Source of the DNA: an uncultured Alsobacter sp.
Lineage (GTDB): Bacteria; Pseudomonadota; Alphaproteobacteria; Rhizobiales; Beijerinckiaceae
DNA length: 64,000 nucleotides
Direction: 5' to 3'
Assembly: GCF_945952055.1 (NCBI RefSeq)
Contig: NZ_CAMFHB010000003.1
Location: 62,001-126,000 of the forward strand
Each line of letters opens with the position of its first letter. The stretch's first letter is position 1. Below the pieces are notes generated by a model. That model was given only the letters and a program-made list of their open reading frames with translations, did no database searches and had not been told where the DNA came from. Both the position numbers and the translations under genes were made by a program. Positions 50,826 to 59,619 of the stretch are shown in pieces.

Positions 50826-51608
50826 TCAGCCGTCCTGGCGGAACTCGATGCGCGACAGGAACGAGCGCAGCCGCTCGTTGTCCGAGCGGCGCAGGATCTC
50901 GTTGGGCGGGCCCTCGGCGATCTTGTGGCCATGGTCCATGAAGACGAGCTGGGTGCCCACGTCGCGCGCGAACGTCATCTCGTGGGTCACCACCACCATG
51001 GTCATGCCCTCGGCGGCGAGGCCGCGCACGACCGACAGAACTTCGCCCACCAGCTCGGGATCGAGGGCGGAGGTGATCTCGTCGAGCAGCAGCACCTTGG
51101 GGTCCATCGCCACGGCGCGGGCGATGCCCACGCGCTGCTGCTGCCCGCCGGAGAGCTGGCTCGGCAGGTTGGCGGTCTTCTGCGACAGGCCGACCCGGTC
51201 GAGCCAGTGCAGAGCCTTCTCGCGCGCCTGCGCGGGCGGCATGCCGCGAACCTTGGTGAGGCCCAGCATCACGTTCTCGACGGCGGTGAGGTGCGGGAAC
51301 AGGTTGAACTGCTGGAACACCATGCCGATGTCGGCCCGGATGCGGGCGAGCTCGCCGTCGCTGCGGCGCTTGCGCGGGCCGCCGGGCTCGCCGCGAAAGC
51401 CGATCTCGACGCCGTCGACCTTGATGGAGCCGTCGTCGTAGGTCTCCAGGGCGTTGATGCAGCGCAGCAGCGTGGTCTTGCCGCTGCCGGACGGGCCGAT
51501 GACGACGACGACCTCGCCCTTCGGCACGTCGAGGTCGACGCCGTCGAGCACCAGCGTGGACCCGAAGGACTTCTTCACCTGGGTGATGCGGACGAGAGGA
51601 TCGGTCAT
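50826..51608 (-). CDS. Amino-acid ABC transporter ATPase (GlnQ/HisP-like)
   Basis: The 260-residue ATPase shows Walker A GPSGSGKTT, Q-loop VFQQFNLFPHLT, signature LSGGQQQRVGIARA, Walker B VLLLDEITSALDPE and the H-loop VVTHEM. A short insertion (FRGEPGGPRKRRSDG) sits after the first strand. It energises the two permeases encoded just upstream and is the last gene of the binding-protein/permease/permease/ATPase operon. Confidence 0.95.
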   Translation of the reverse strand: MTDPLVRITQVKKSFGSTLVLDGVDLDVPKGEVVVVIGPSGSGKTTLLRCINALETYDDGSIKVDGVEIGFRGEPGGPRKRRSDGELARIRADIGMVFQQFNLFPHLTAVENVMLGLTKVRGMPPAQAREKALHWLDRVGLSQKTANLPSQLSGGQQQRVGIARAVAMDPKVLLLDEITSALDPELVGEVLSVVRGLAAEGMTMVVVTHEMTFARDVGTQLVFMDHGHKIAEGPPNEILRRSDNERLRSFLSRIEFRQDG

Positions 51609-51610
51609 GC

Positions 51611-52270
51611 TCACTCCCGGATGTAGGCGAAGCGGGTCTCGAGCCGGCGGCTCGTCGCGCTGAGCGCGTAGTTGATGACGAAGTACATGACCGCGGCGAG
51701 CAGATAGACCGGCATGGGCTCGTAGGTGCGGCCGATGACCTGCTGGGAGGCCAGCATCAGATCGACGATGCCCACCAGCGACACCAGCGAGGAGCCCTTC
51801 ACGGTGTCTGTCACCGAGTTCACCCAGGGCGGCAGGAAGCGCCGGACGGCCTGGGGCAGGATCACCCAGCGCAGGCGCTGGGCGAAGGTGAGGCCGATCG
51901 CCTTGCCCGCGTCCGTCTGGCCCGGCGGGATGGACTGGATCGCGCCGCGCGTGATCTCGCCGACATGGGCGGTCTTGAAGGCGACCAGCGCCAGGATCAC
52001 CGAGGGCATGGGCTGCATGTTGAGGCCCGCGAAGGGCAGCAGGTAGTAGATCGTGAAGATCACGACGAGCAGCGGCGTGCCGCGCAGGATGTCGGAGAAG
52101 ATGCGCAGCGGCAGGCGGACCCACCAGGGCCCGTAGGTGAGCCCGATGCCGGCGAGCCCACCCGTCACGAGGGAGATCAGCACGACCGCGAGCGACACCC
52201 ACAGCGTCACGAGAAGGCCCTGCCACAGGAAGGGCAGGGTGGTGACCACGAACTGGAAGGCCCCGCTCAT
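51611..52270 (-). CDS. Amino-acid ABC transporter permease (HisQM family), second subunit
   Basis: The 219-residue protein has five membrane helices and the EAA loop in the form DAGKAIGLTFAQRLRWVILPQAVRRFLP. It pairs with the other permease whose stop codon overlaps its ATG by 4 nt. The gap to the ATPase gene is 2 bp. Confidence 0.93.
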   Translation of the reverse strand: MSGAFQFVVTTLPFLWQGLLVTLWVSLAVVLISLVTGGLAGIGLTYGPWWVRLPLRIFSDILRGTPLLVVIFTIYYLLPFAGLNMQPMPSVILALVAFKTAHVGEITRGAIQSIPPGQTDAGKAIGLTFAQRLRWVILPQAVRRFLPPWVNSVTDTVKGSSLVSLVGIVDLMLASQQVIGRTYEPMPVYLLAAVMYFVINYALSATSRRLETRFAYIRE

Positions 52271-52938
52271 GTGCGCCGCCCCGGCATGAGGACGCGCTCC
52301 AGCAGGCGCAGCGCGGCGAGCAGGATCCAGCCCACCACGAGGTAGACGCCGGCCACGACGATCCACACCTCCACCGCGCGGAAGGTGTTCGTCTTGATCC
52401 AGTTGGCGCCGAAGGTGAGCTCGGGCACCGCGATCACGGAGGCGAGCGAGGTATCCTTGAACAGCGAGATGAAGGCGTTCGACAGCGACGGCAGCACGAT
52501 GCGCAGCATCGTGGGAAACCGCACATAGGCGAAGCGTTGCCAGGCCGTGAGGCCGATGGCCTTGCCGGCGTCGATCACGCCCGGCGACACTGCGGCGAGG
52601 CCCGCGCGAAACACTTCGACGAGGTAGGCGCCGGCATAGAGCGACAGCGTCAGCACGAAGCTCTCGGTGGCGTCGAAGGCGAAGCCGCCGATGGAGGGAA
52701 TGCCGTAGAAGATCAGGTAGATAAGCAGCAGCAGCGGCAGGTTGCGGACGACCTCCACATAGGCCGAGACCACGCGCTTCAGCCAGGGATGACCGTCGTT
52801 GTAGACGACCGCCAGCGCCAGCCCGATCACGCAGCCGATCAGGATCGAGATGAAGGCGAGCTCGATCGAGAGGACGAGCCCCCAATAGAGCTTGTCCGCG
52901 TACTTCCAGACGAAGTTGAAGTTGATGTGGTAGTTCAC
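52267..52938 (-). CDS. Amino-acid ABC transporter permease (HisQM family), first subunit
   Basis: The 223-residue protein has a hydrophilic start (MNYHINFNFVWKYADKLYWG) and five helices. Its EAA loop reads DAGKAIGLTAWQRFAYVRFPTMLRIVLP. The segment VRNLPLLLLIYLIFYGIP is typical of polar amino-acid permeases. It is translationally coupled to the second permease by ATGA. Confidence 0.93.
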   Translation of the reverse strand: MNYHINFNFVWKYADKLYWGLVLSIELAFISILIGCVIGLALAVVYNDGHPWLKRVVSAYVEVVRNLPLLLLIYLIFYGIPSIGGFAFDATESFVLTLSLYAGAYLVEVFRAGLAAVSPGVIDAGKAIGLTAWQRFAYVRFPTMLRIVLPSLSNAFISLFKDTSLASVIAVPELTFGANWIKTNTFRAVEVWIVVAGVYLVVGWILLAALRLLERVLMPGRRT

Positions 52939-52984
52939 GATGAGGCAGCGTCCCCCGCCGGTCGACCGGCGGGGGACGACCCGC

Positions 52985-53872
52985 TCAGATGATCGGGAAG
53001 CCCGGCACGCGCCGGGGCGGCGTCGTGCCGAAGAAGTCCATGAAGGCCTTGTCGTAGATCTCGGTCTGGTGGCCGTGCATGGCCACGTTCAGCGTGGTGT
53101 TGACGAAGGACAGGAAGTCGAGGTCGCCCTGCCGCATCGCGCAGGAATAGAGCTGCGTGTTGTAGTGAAAGCCCGAGTCCAGGTAGCGGTCGGGATTGCG
53201 CTTCACCAGCCAGCCCACCGTCGACAGGTCGACCACCGCCGCGTCGGCACGGCCCGACTCCAGGGCCTGGATGGCGTTGGCCTGCGTGTCGAGCTGCAGC
53301 ACCTGCGCCTGCGGCAGGGCCTGCTTGACCAGCTGGTCGGCATCGACGTTCTGCAGCACCGACGCCTTGGCGGCCGAACCGGCCTTCATGAGTTCGTCGT
53401 GCGTCTTGTACTTGCCCTTCACCGAGGTCAGCAGGGCGACGCCCTCGACGTAGTAGGGCCGCGAGAAGTTCACGAGCTGGGCGCGGGCCGGCGAGACCGT
53501 CATGAACTGGATGACGATGTCGACCTTGCCCGTGGCGATGTTGGGAATGCGGGCCGCCGGTTCCTGGCGGACGAACTCGACCTTGTTCACGTCGTCGAAG
53601 AGGCCCTTGGCCAGGATCCGCGCGATCGCGATGTCCATGCCGGTGAGCTGGCCCTTCTCGTCCTCGAAGTGCCACGGCGCGTTGGTGGAGCCCGTGCCGA
53701 CGATCAGCTTGCCGCGGTCGAGCACGGTGCGGAGCGTGCTGGCGCCGGCGGCCTGCGCCGCGGCCTTCTCGGCCGACAGCGACGCGGCCACGGCAGCGGT
53801 GCCCGCTGCTGCAAGGGCACCGAATTTCAGAAAGCCACGGCGGCCAGCGGCGCCGTCCTGCGCATCGTCCAT
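52985..53872 (-). CDS. Amino-acid ABC transporter substrate-binding protein, Tat-type signal
   Basis: The 295-residue preprotein has a twin-arginine-like signal (GRRGFLKFGALAAAGTAA) and a bacterial extracellular solute-binding family 3 domain. Recognisable parts are LIVGTGSTNAPWHFEDEKGQLTGMDIAIARILAKGL and DIVIQFMTVSPARAQLVNFSRPYY, where the Arg and Asp bind the amino-acid backbone. The ligand is a polar or acidic amino acid, not resolvable further. It is first in its operon. The 142-bp region upstream (53873-54015) has no clear dyad. Confidence 0.92.
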   Translation of the reverse strand: MDDAQDGAAGRRGFLKFGALAAAGTAAVAASLSAEKAAAQAAGASTLRTVLDRGKLIVGTGSTNAPWHFEDEKGQLTGMDIAIARILAKGLFDDVNKVEFVRQEPAARIPNIATGKVDIVIQFMTVSPARAQLVNFSRPYYVEGVALLTSVKGKYKTHDELMKAGSAAKASVLQNVDADQLVKQALPQAQVLQLDTQANAIQALESGRADAAVVDLSTVGWLVKRNPDRYLDSGFHYNTQLYSCAMRQGDLDFLSFVNTTLNVAMHGHQTEIYDKAFMDFFGTTPPRRVPGFPII

Positions 53873-54015
53873 GATCGATCCTCCCCTCGCTCGAGATCGC
53901 GAGGCCCATCGCCACGCGCGAGCAAAGGTCAGCTTACAGGTCGTCAAGGTTCAAGCAAGAGACCGGTTGCATGGCCGGTGCGCGCTGCCGCGCTGAGGCT
54001 CCGCGGGTGGCGCCC

Positions 54016-55245
54016 TCACGCAAGTCGCGGCGAGGGCGCGGGAGCCGCAGCCTTCGGGAACGGGCGGAACAACATGGCGATCAGGCAGGCGCCGACACCC
54101 ATGGCGCAACTCGTGATGTAGAGCGCGCCGTATCCGCCGGTGCGGTCGAAGATCCAGCCGCCGAGCACGGGGCCCGTCGCCATGCCGAGACCGCCGGCCA
54201 TGCCGGTGCCGCCCATGATGGTGCCCAGCATGCGCAGCGGAAAGTTCTCGCGGATCAGCACCGAATAGAGCGGCATCACGCCCGCATAGACGAAGCCGAA
54301 CACGGCCGCGACGACGTAGAATTCATAGAGCGTGCCGGCGAAGAAATAGCCGAGCGCCCCGAAGGCCTGCGCCAGAAGGCCGGCCACCAGCACGGGCTTG
54401 GCTCCCAGCCGGTCGCCCAGCAGGCCGAAGCCGATGCGCCCGCCCATGCCGGCGATCCCCTCGAGCGAGTAGATCGACACCGCCGCCACGGTGCCGATGC
54501 CGCACAGCTCGGCGTAGCTGACCGTGTGGAAGATGGGTCCCGAATGCGTCGCGCAGCAGAAGAAGTTGGTGAAGACGAGCACCAGGAACGGGGCCGACGT
54601 GACCGCCTGGCGCACGCTCATTGGCGGCACGGCATCGGCACCGGCCATCCCCGCGCCGCCGGTCCTGCTCGCGGAGAGGGCCGGGGGGCGCCGCAGCAGG
54701 AGCGACAGCGGCAGGGTGGTCGCCGCCACGATGGCGGCCAGCACCATCAGCACCGTGCGCCAGTCCCGGCTTTCGACCAGCTGGGCGACGAGCGGTGACA
54801 TGGTGACGGGGGCGAGCCCCATGCCGGCCGACACCAGCGATACCGCCAGGCTGCGGCGCGTCTCGAACCAGGCCGTCACCGTGGCCATGGTCGGGGCGAA
54901 GAAGGCCGCGACCGCGCAACCGGCCATGACGCCGAAGGCGAGCTGGAAGTGGAGGAGCGATGCCGCCTGGCTGGCGAGCAGCAGGCTGGCGGAAAACAGC
55001 GTTCCTCCCGCGAAGACCACCGGCCGCGCGCCGAAGCGATCCGACAGCGCACCCCAGCCCATGGCGCTCACCGCCATGGCCAGGAAGGCGAAGGTCATGG
55101 CGGCGGAGATGCCGGTGCGCGACCAGCCCGTGGCGGCCGCCATGGGATTGAGCAGCACGGGCAGGGAGAACAGCGACCCCATGGCGATGCAGCCCATGAG
55201 GCCGCCCGCCGCCACGATCACCCAGCGATATCCCGGTTCGGCCAT
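54016..55245 (-). CDS. MFS transporter (oxalate/formate or monocarboxylate-like group)
   Basis: The 409-residue protein has 12 helices in two halves with a central loop. Motif A is GALSDRFGARPVVFAGG. The second-half copy is GLLGDRLGAKPVLVAG. The style is that of the OxlT/MCT-like MFS group that moves organic acids. GGGAGG lies just upstream of the ATG at 55245. It is divergent from lacI, with a 44-bp palindrome between them, so it may share the LacI control. Confidence 0.87.
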   Translation of the reverse strand: MAEPGYRWVIVAAGGLMGCIAMGSLFSLPVLLNPMAAATGWSRTGISAAMTFAFLAMAVSAMGWGALSDRFGARPVVFAGGTLFSASLLLASQAASLLHFQLAFGVMAGCAVAAFFAPTMATVTAWFETRRSLAVSLVSAGMGLAPVTMSPLVAQLVESRDWRTVLMVLAAIVAATTLPLSLLLRRPPALSASRTGGAGMAGADAVPPMSVRQAVTSAPFLVLVFTNFFCCATHSGPIFHTVSYAELCGIGTVAAVSIYSLEGIAGMGGRIGFGLLGDRLGAKPVLVAGLLAQAFGALGYFFAGTLYEFYVVAAVFGFVYAGVMPLYSVLIRENFPLRMLGTIMGGTGMAGGLGMATGPVLGGWIFDRTGGYGALYITSCAMGVGACLIAMLFRPFPKAAAPAPSPRLA

Positions 55246-55347
55246 TCCATCCTCCCACTGTCTCGAGACTAGTCCGTCGCGGGCCGGCCCTCCACGTCCT
55301 TGCGAGGCTCCCGCGGCCAGAGGACGTTCCGGCTTGCCAGGGGCCGA

Positions 55348-55391
55348 CACGCCTGTTAAACGTTTTTCCAGAAAAACGTTTAACAGGCGTG
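55348..55391. promoter_or_regulatory. Perfect 44-bp palindrome abutting the lacI start
   Basis: Two 21-bp arms (55348-55368 and 55371-55391) are exact reverse complements around a 2-bp CA centre. The left arm begins CACGCCTGTTAAACGTTTTT. Each arm holds a LacI-type AAACGTTT core, with CG centres 16 bp apart, so two overlapping operators are likely. The right arm ends 4 bp before the lacI ATG, and no ordinary ribosome site fits between. The transcript could also form a long hairpin there. Confidence 0.85.
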
Positions 55392-55395
55392 CCCG

Positions 55396-56481
55396 ATGGG
55401 ACGGAAACGACCGACGATCAAGGACGTGGCGGCCCGCGCAGGCGTGTCGATCGCCACGGTCTCGAACGTCTTCAGCGGCAACAAGCCCGTCAATGCCGAC
55501 CTGCAGGAGCGGGTGCGCAAGGCGGCGCGGGAGCTCGCCTACGAGGTCGACCGGGCGGCATCCCAACTGCGCTCGGGCCAGGCCAAGGTCGTCGGCGTCC
55601 TCGTCCCCGATCTCGACGACGTGTTCTTCACCTCCCTGGTCTCGCAGATCGAGGTCCTCGCCCAGGCCGACGGCTACGACATCATCGTGGCGAGTTCGCG
55701 CGACGACGTCGGCATCCAGCATTCGCGGCTGCGGGCCATGCTCGCCTGGCGCCCGTCCGGGCTCATCGTCGTCCCGTGCTCCGATGCGGTTCCGCCGGTG
55801 CTGGCCGAGGAAGTGGCCCGGCTCCCCATCGTGTTCGCCGACCGCGTGCCGCCGCAGGGCTCCGTGGTCGACACGGTGGCCATCGACAACCGGGATGCGG
55901 GAAGCATCGCCGCTCGTCACCTCATCACGCTGGGCCACCGCGACGTGCTGGTGGCCGCTTCGCACCTCTCCATCTCGCCCATCCGCGAGCGCATCGCCGG
56001 CGCGGCCGACCTCATGCGGGCCACGGTCCAGCGGGAGCCGACGGTGATCGAGCTCGGATCGAACGCCGAGCGCGGGGCGGAGATCCTGAGGCACTGGCTG
56101 GAGCGCCACGAACGGCCCACGGCCGTGATCGGTCTCACCAACGTCACCACGCTGTCGGCTCTCTCGGCGCTGGCGCAGCTGCGGATCGACATTCCCGATC
56201 CGGTCTCGGTGATCGGCTTCGACGACTATCCCTGGATGAGCGCGCGGCGGACCGGACTGACCGCGATCCGGCAGCCGATCGGGGACATGGCCGCCGCGGC
56301 CTGGGAGCGGTTGCGCCTGCGCATGGCGGGGGAGGCTGAGCCGCCCCGCGCCATCGTGCTCGGCACCAGCCTGCAGGTGCGGGATTCCACCATGACGCTG
56401 CGCGCGCCGCCGGCGGAGAGCGCGGCCCCGGCGCCGGTTCGGCGAGGCCCGGTGAAGCTGCGGGCCGTCAAGGACAGCTGA
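55396..56481 (+). CDS. LacI family transcriptional regulator
   Basis: The 361-residue protein has the LacI HTH and hinge (TIKDVAARAGVSIATVSNVFSGNKPVNADLQERVRKAARELAYEVDRAASQLRSGQ). The periplasmic-binding-like core (about 63-335) follows, with VGVLVPDLDDVFFTSL and the DDYPWM effector region. A short basic tail ends the chain. It sits directly before the polyol/carbohydrate transport operon and behind the 44-bp palindrome. It is almost certainly autoregulatory and the operon's controller. Its inducer is probably the imported sugar alcohol or sugar. Confidence 0.92.
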   Translation: MGRKRPTIKDVAARAGVSIATVSNVFSGNKPVNADLQERVRKAARELAYEVDRAASQLRSGQAKVVGVLVPDLDDVFFTSLVSQIEVLAQADGYDIIVASSRDDVGIQHSRLRAMLAWRPSGLIVVPCSDAVPPVLAEEVARLPIVFADRVPPQGSVVDTVAIDNRDAGSIAARHLITLGHRDVLVAASHLSISPIRERIAGAADLMRATVQREPTVIELGSNAERGAEILRHWLERHERPTAVIGLTNVTTLSALSALAQLRIDIPDPVSVIGFDDYPWMSARRTGLTAIRQPIGDMAAAAWERLRLRMAGEAEPPRAIVLGTSLQVRDSTMTLRAPPAESAAPAPVRRGPVKLRAVKDS

Positions 56482-56533
56482 AGCATCGCGGCCCGGGTCG
56501 CGGGACGCAGGACAACGAGACCAGGAGGACTTG

Positions 56534-57409
56534 GTGGAGGCGACAAAGCCCATTCGCGTATGGCCGATGCTGGCACCCGTCCACGCCCTCGTGCTGGGCG
56601 TCATCGTGCTGCCGTCGCTCTATGTCGTCTGGCTGAGCCTCAGCGCGTCGACGTTCGGCCAGGCGCCGGTTTACGTAGGCCTCGCCAACTACTTGAAGGT
56701 CCTGGCCGATCCCGCATTCCGGCAGGCTCTCCTCAACACCGTGCTGCTCGTCCTCGTCGCCGTGCACGTCGAGCTGCTGCTGGGCCTGGGCATGGCGCTG
56801 CTCTTCGCCAGCGGACTGCCCTTCCGCCGCTTCCTGCTCGTGGCCGTGCTGGCGCCCTATGCAGTCAGCGAGGTGACCGCGGTGGTGATGTGGCGCTTCC
56901 TGTTCGATCCCGATGCGGGGCCGGTGACGCTCGCCCTGCGGGCCTGGGGCCTGCCGACGCTGGACTGGGCCTACGAGCCCTCGCACGCGCTCGTGCTCAT
57001 CGGCCTGCTCACCGTCTGGCTGCACCTGCCGTTCACCTTCGTGATCCTGTATGCCGCCCGGCTCGCCGTGCCCGGCGAGCTCTACGAGGCGGCGCGCATC
57101 GACGGTGCGACCCGCTGGCAGGCCTTCAGGCGCGTGACGATGCCGCTGCTGATGCCGGCCATCGTGATCGCGCTCCTGTTCCGCTACATCTTCGCCTTCC
57201 GCCTCTTCTCGGAAGCCTGGCTGCTCACCAAGGGCGGTCCGGCGCGCTCGACCGAGGTCGTGGCCATCTACCTCTACCAGGAGGCGTTCACCTTCAACGC
57301 CTTCGGGCCGGCGGCCGCCACGTCGTGGATCATGGTCGTCGCATCGCTGCTGCTGGCGGGGCTCTACGCCCTCGTGCTGCGGCGCAGCGGGGCGTCCCAT
57401 GCGCACTGA
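56534..57409 (+). CDS. Carbohydrate ABC transporter permease (MalF/UgpA-like)
   Basis: From the GTG at 56534 the protein has 291 residues; AGGAGG stands 5 bp before it, while an in-frame TTG 3 bp earlier is too close. It has six membrane helices and the EAA loop ELYEAARIDGATRWQAFRRVTMPLLMPAI. The next permease overlaps its end by 11 nt. Together they form the channel for a sugar or polyol. Confidence 0.93.
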   Translation: MEATKPIRVWPMLAPVHALVLGVIVLPSLYVVWLSLSASTFGQAPVYVGLANYLKVLADPAFRQALLNTVLLVLVAVHVELLLGLGMALLFASGLPFRRFLLVAVLAPYAVSEVTAVVMWRFLFDPDAGPVTLALRAWGLPTLDWAYEPSHALVLIGLLTVWLHLPFTFVILYAARLAVPGELYEAARIDGATRWQAFRRVTMPLLMPAIVIALLFRYIFAFRLFSEAWLLTKGGPARSTEVVAIYLYQEAFTFNAFGPAAATSWIMVVASLLLAGLYALVLRRSGASHAH

Positions 57410-58232
57410 GCGGGCCCTCGTCGGCGCGGGCAAGGCGGTCGCGGTCGCGGCCATCCTGGTCTGGTCGCTGCTGCCGATCGCGTTCATCGCGGTGTCGTCC
57501 TTCAAGCCCGGGCAGGACATCTTCGCGGTGCCCCCCAAGCTCCTCTTCACGCCGACGCTCAAGCACTATGCCGAGCTGTGGCACTCCTGGGGCGCGTTCT
57601 TCGCCGGCCTCGCCAACAGTGCCATCGTCACCGCCGGCGCCACCGCGCTCGCGGTGCTCACCAGCACCATTGCCGGCTATGCCTATGCGCGCCATGCGGG
57701 GCGCTGGATGCAGGCAGGCATGGCCGGCCTCGTCATCGTGCGGCTGATCCCGCCCATTGTCGTGACGCTGCCGCTGTTCCCCATCGTCAACGCGCTGCGC
57801 CTCAACGACACGCACCTCGTGCTGATCGTGCTCTACGCCACCTTCTTCGTCTCGCTCGGCACGATCCTGATGCGCACCTTCATCGAGCAGATCCCGCGCG
57901 AGCTCGACGAGGCCGCCTCCATCGACGGCGCAGGCCGGCTCACCATCCTGTGGCAAGTCATCGTGCCGCTCGCCGCGCCGGGCATCCTCGCCGTCAGCGT
58001 CTTCGTCGCCGTGTACGCCTGGAACGAGTTCCTTTTCGCCTTCGTGTTCACGGCGACACGGGCGAAGACGGCCCCGCTGGTGATCTCCGAGATGATCGGA
58101 TCCATCGACGGGGTGGACTACGGAATCCTGTTCGCCGCCTCGACCGTGCAGCTCGTGCCCGTGCTGCTCTTCGTCATCTTCATGAACCGACACCTCGTGG
58201 CCGGCCTGACGGCCGGAGCCACGAAGGGATAA
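57399..58232 (+). CDS. Carbohydrate ABC transporter permease (MalG/UgpE-like)
   Basis: The 277-residue protein has six helices and the EAA loop ELDEAASIDGAGRLTILWQVIVPLAAPGI. It overlaps the first permease by 11 nt. The binding-protein gene follows after 14 bp, with AAAAAGGGAGG as its ribosome site. No ATPase gene is found between or after them. A shared MsmK/UgpC-type ATPase elsewhere is assumed. Confidence 0.93.
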   Translation: MRTERALVGAGKAVAVAAILVWSLLPIAFIAVSSFKPGQDIFAVPPKLLFTPTLKHYAELWHSWGAFFAGLANSAIVTAGATALAVLTSTIAGYAYARHAGRWMQAGMAGLVIVRLIPPIVVTLPLFPIVNALRLNDTHLVLIVLYATFFVSLGTILMRTFIEQIPRELDEAASIDGAGRLTILWQVIVPLAAPGILAVSVFVAVYAWNEFLFAFVFTATRAKTAPLVISEMIGSIDGVDYGILFAASTVQLVPVLLFVIFMNRHLVAGLTAGATKG

Positions 58233-58246
58233 AAAGGGAGGAAACC

Positions 58247-59542
58247 ATGACCGATCACTTCAAGGCACTGCCCTCGCGTCGCGCCGTCCTCGGCACCATG
58301 GCCGCGGGCGCGGCCCTCATCGCCGCGGGCCCCGGCCGGGCGGCCGGCAAGACGCTCAATATCCTCAGCCACAAGGTGCACCAGACGGTGCTCGGCACCG
58401 GCGACGGCGACCTGCTCAAGGACTGGCAGAAGGCCAGCGATGCCGAGCTCGCCTTCACCACCTTCGACTCCAATCCCCTGCAGGACCGCCTCTTCCGCGA
58501 GGCGAGCCTCGGCGAGACGGATTTCGGGGTCGGCTACCTCATCGACAACCGCCCGACGGCGCAGGTCGCCGCGCTCTTCGAGCCGCTGGACGACTGGCAG
58601 AAGAAGAACCCCATCGAGGACTTCTCCGACATCGCGCCGGGCCTCGTGCAGGGCATGACGGTGGGCGGCAAGCTCATCGGCATCCCGGTGCGCCATGCCA
58701 CGCAGGGGCTCTTCTACAACGAGGCGCTGCTGGAGGAGGCCGGCATCGCCGCGCCGCCCACCACGCTGGAGGAGCTGATCGAGCAGTCGAAGAAGCTCAC
58801 CTTCACCTCCAAGGCGGGCACGCCCGTGACCGGGATGGTGCTGGCCAGCGACCTCGCCGTGTTCCCCGTGATGTTCGCGCGCGCCTTCGGCGGCGACTTC
58901 ATCGACGGCCAGTTCCGCCTCGTGCCGAACCCGGCGGCCATGGAGGCGGGCCTCGCCGCGCTGCGCGCCCTGTTCGAGGCCGGCGCGCTGCCGCGCAGCT
59001 ACGCCACCACCAAGAACGACGACCAGGTGACCTGGCTGCAGCAGGGGCGCGCCGCCTTCACGGTCCTGCCCTTCGCCCGCTTCGCGCAGCTGAACAATGC
59101 GGACCAGAGCAAGTTCCCGGGCAAGATCAAGGCGATCGAGTTCCCCATCTCGGCCGGCCTCAAGGGCAAGATGCCCATGGCGTCCGTGGTCGAGGCCTGG
59201 GCCATGTCGATCCCCAAGAACGCCCGGAACAAGGACCTCGCCTGGAGCTACATCCGCGAGGTGTCCAGCAAGCGCGTGACGCTCGGCATGGCCATCAACG
59301 GAAACGGCCCGGTGCGCGTGTCGAGCTACGCGGACGCGCAGCTGAAGGCGAAGAACCCCGTCGCCGCCGTCGAGGCGAAGGTCCTGGCCGACGCCCGCGG
59401 CGCCTTCCCGCCGTTCCCCGAGGCGGCCCGAGCCCAGGCCACCTTCCTCGAGGAGGTGCAGCTCGCCGTGATCGGGCGCAAGCCCGTGAAGGAGGCCGTG
59501 GCCGCGATCGTCGAGCGGGTCAAGCCGCTGATGCCCGCCTGA
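58247..59542 (+). CDS. Carbohydrate ABC transporter substrate-binding protein (family 1)
   Basis: The 431-residue preprotein has a Tat-like signal (SRRAVLGTMAAGAALIAAG) and a family 1 extracellular binding domain. Parts such as LIGIPVRHATQGLFYNEALLEEAGI and the W/Y-rich LAWSYIREVSSKRVTLGMAINGNGPVRVS fit sugar- or polyol-binding proteins. A strong palindrome 17 bp after the stop would trap or protect its message relative to the enzymes downstream. It binds the solute taken up by the two permeases before it. Confidence 0.92.
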   Translation: MTDHFKALPSRRAVLGTMAAGAALIAAGPGRAAGKTLNILSHKVHQTVLGTGDGDLLKDWQKASDAELAFTTFDSNPLQDRLFREASLGETDFGVGYLIDNRPTAQVAALFEPLDDWQKKNPIEDFSDIAPGLVQGMTVGGKLIGIPVRHATQGLFYNEALLEEAGIAAPPTTLEELIEQSKKLTFTSKAGTPVTGMVLASDLAVFPVMFARAFGGDFIDGQFRLVPNPAAMEAGLAALRALFEAGALPRSYATTKNDDQVTWLQQGRAAFTVLPFARFAQLNNADQSKFPGKIKAIEFPISAGLKGKMPMASVVEAWAMSIPKNARNKDLAWSYIREVSSKRVTLGMAINGNGPVRVSSYADAQLKAKNPVAAVEAKVLADARGAFPPFPEAARAQATFLEEVQLAVIGRKPVKEAVAAIVERVKPLMPA

Positions 59543-59558
59543 CCGAGACAGAACCGCG

Positions 59559-59584
59559 GCGGCCTCCGGACGTCCGGGGGCCGC
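59559..59584 (+). terminator. Strong hairpin after the binding-protein gene (partial terminator/mRNA stabiliser)
   Basis: GCGGCC-T-CCGGACGTCCGG-G-GGCCGC is a 26-bp palindrome broken only by a T/G pair that can still wobble. It is followed by TTCCCCC rather than a T run. Partial termination or 3' protection is the likely role between transport and enzyme genes. Confidence 0.6.
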
Positions 59585-59619
59585 TTCCCCCACGTGCCGC
59601 ACCCCAGGATATCCGACCC

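Noticed and set aside
58118-59602. 494-codon open frame antisense to the carbohydrate-binding protein gene
   Set aside because: Same pattern of a GC-driven antisense frame; the plus-strand gene has a signal peptide, ribosome site and a known fold.
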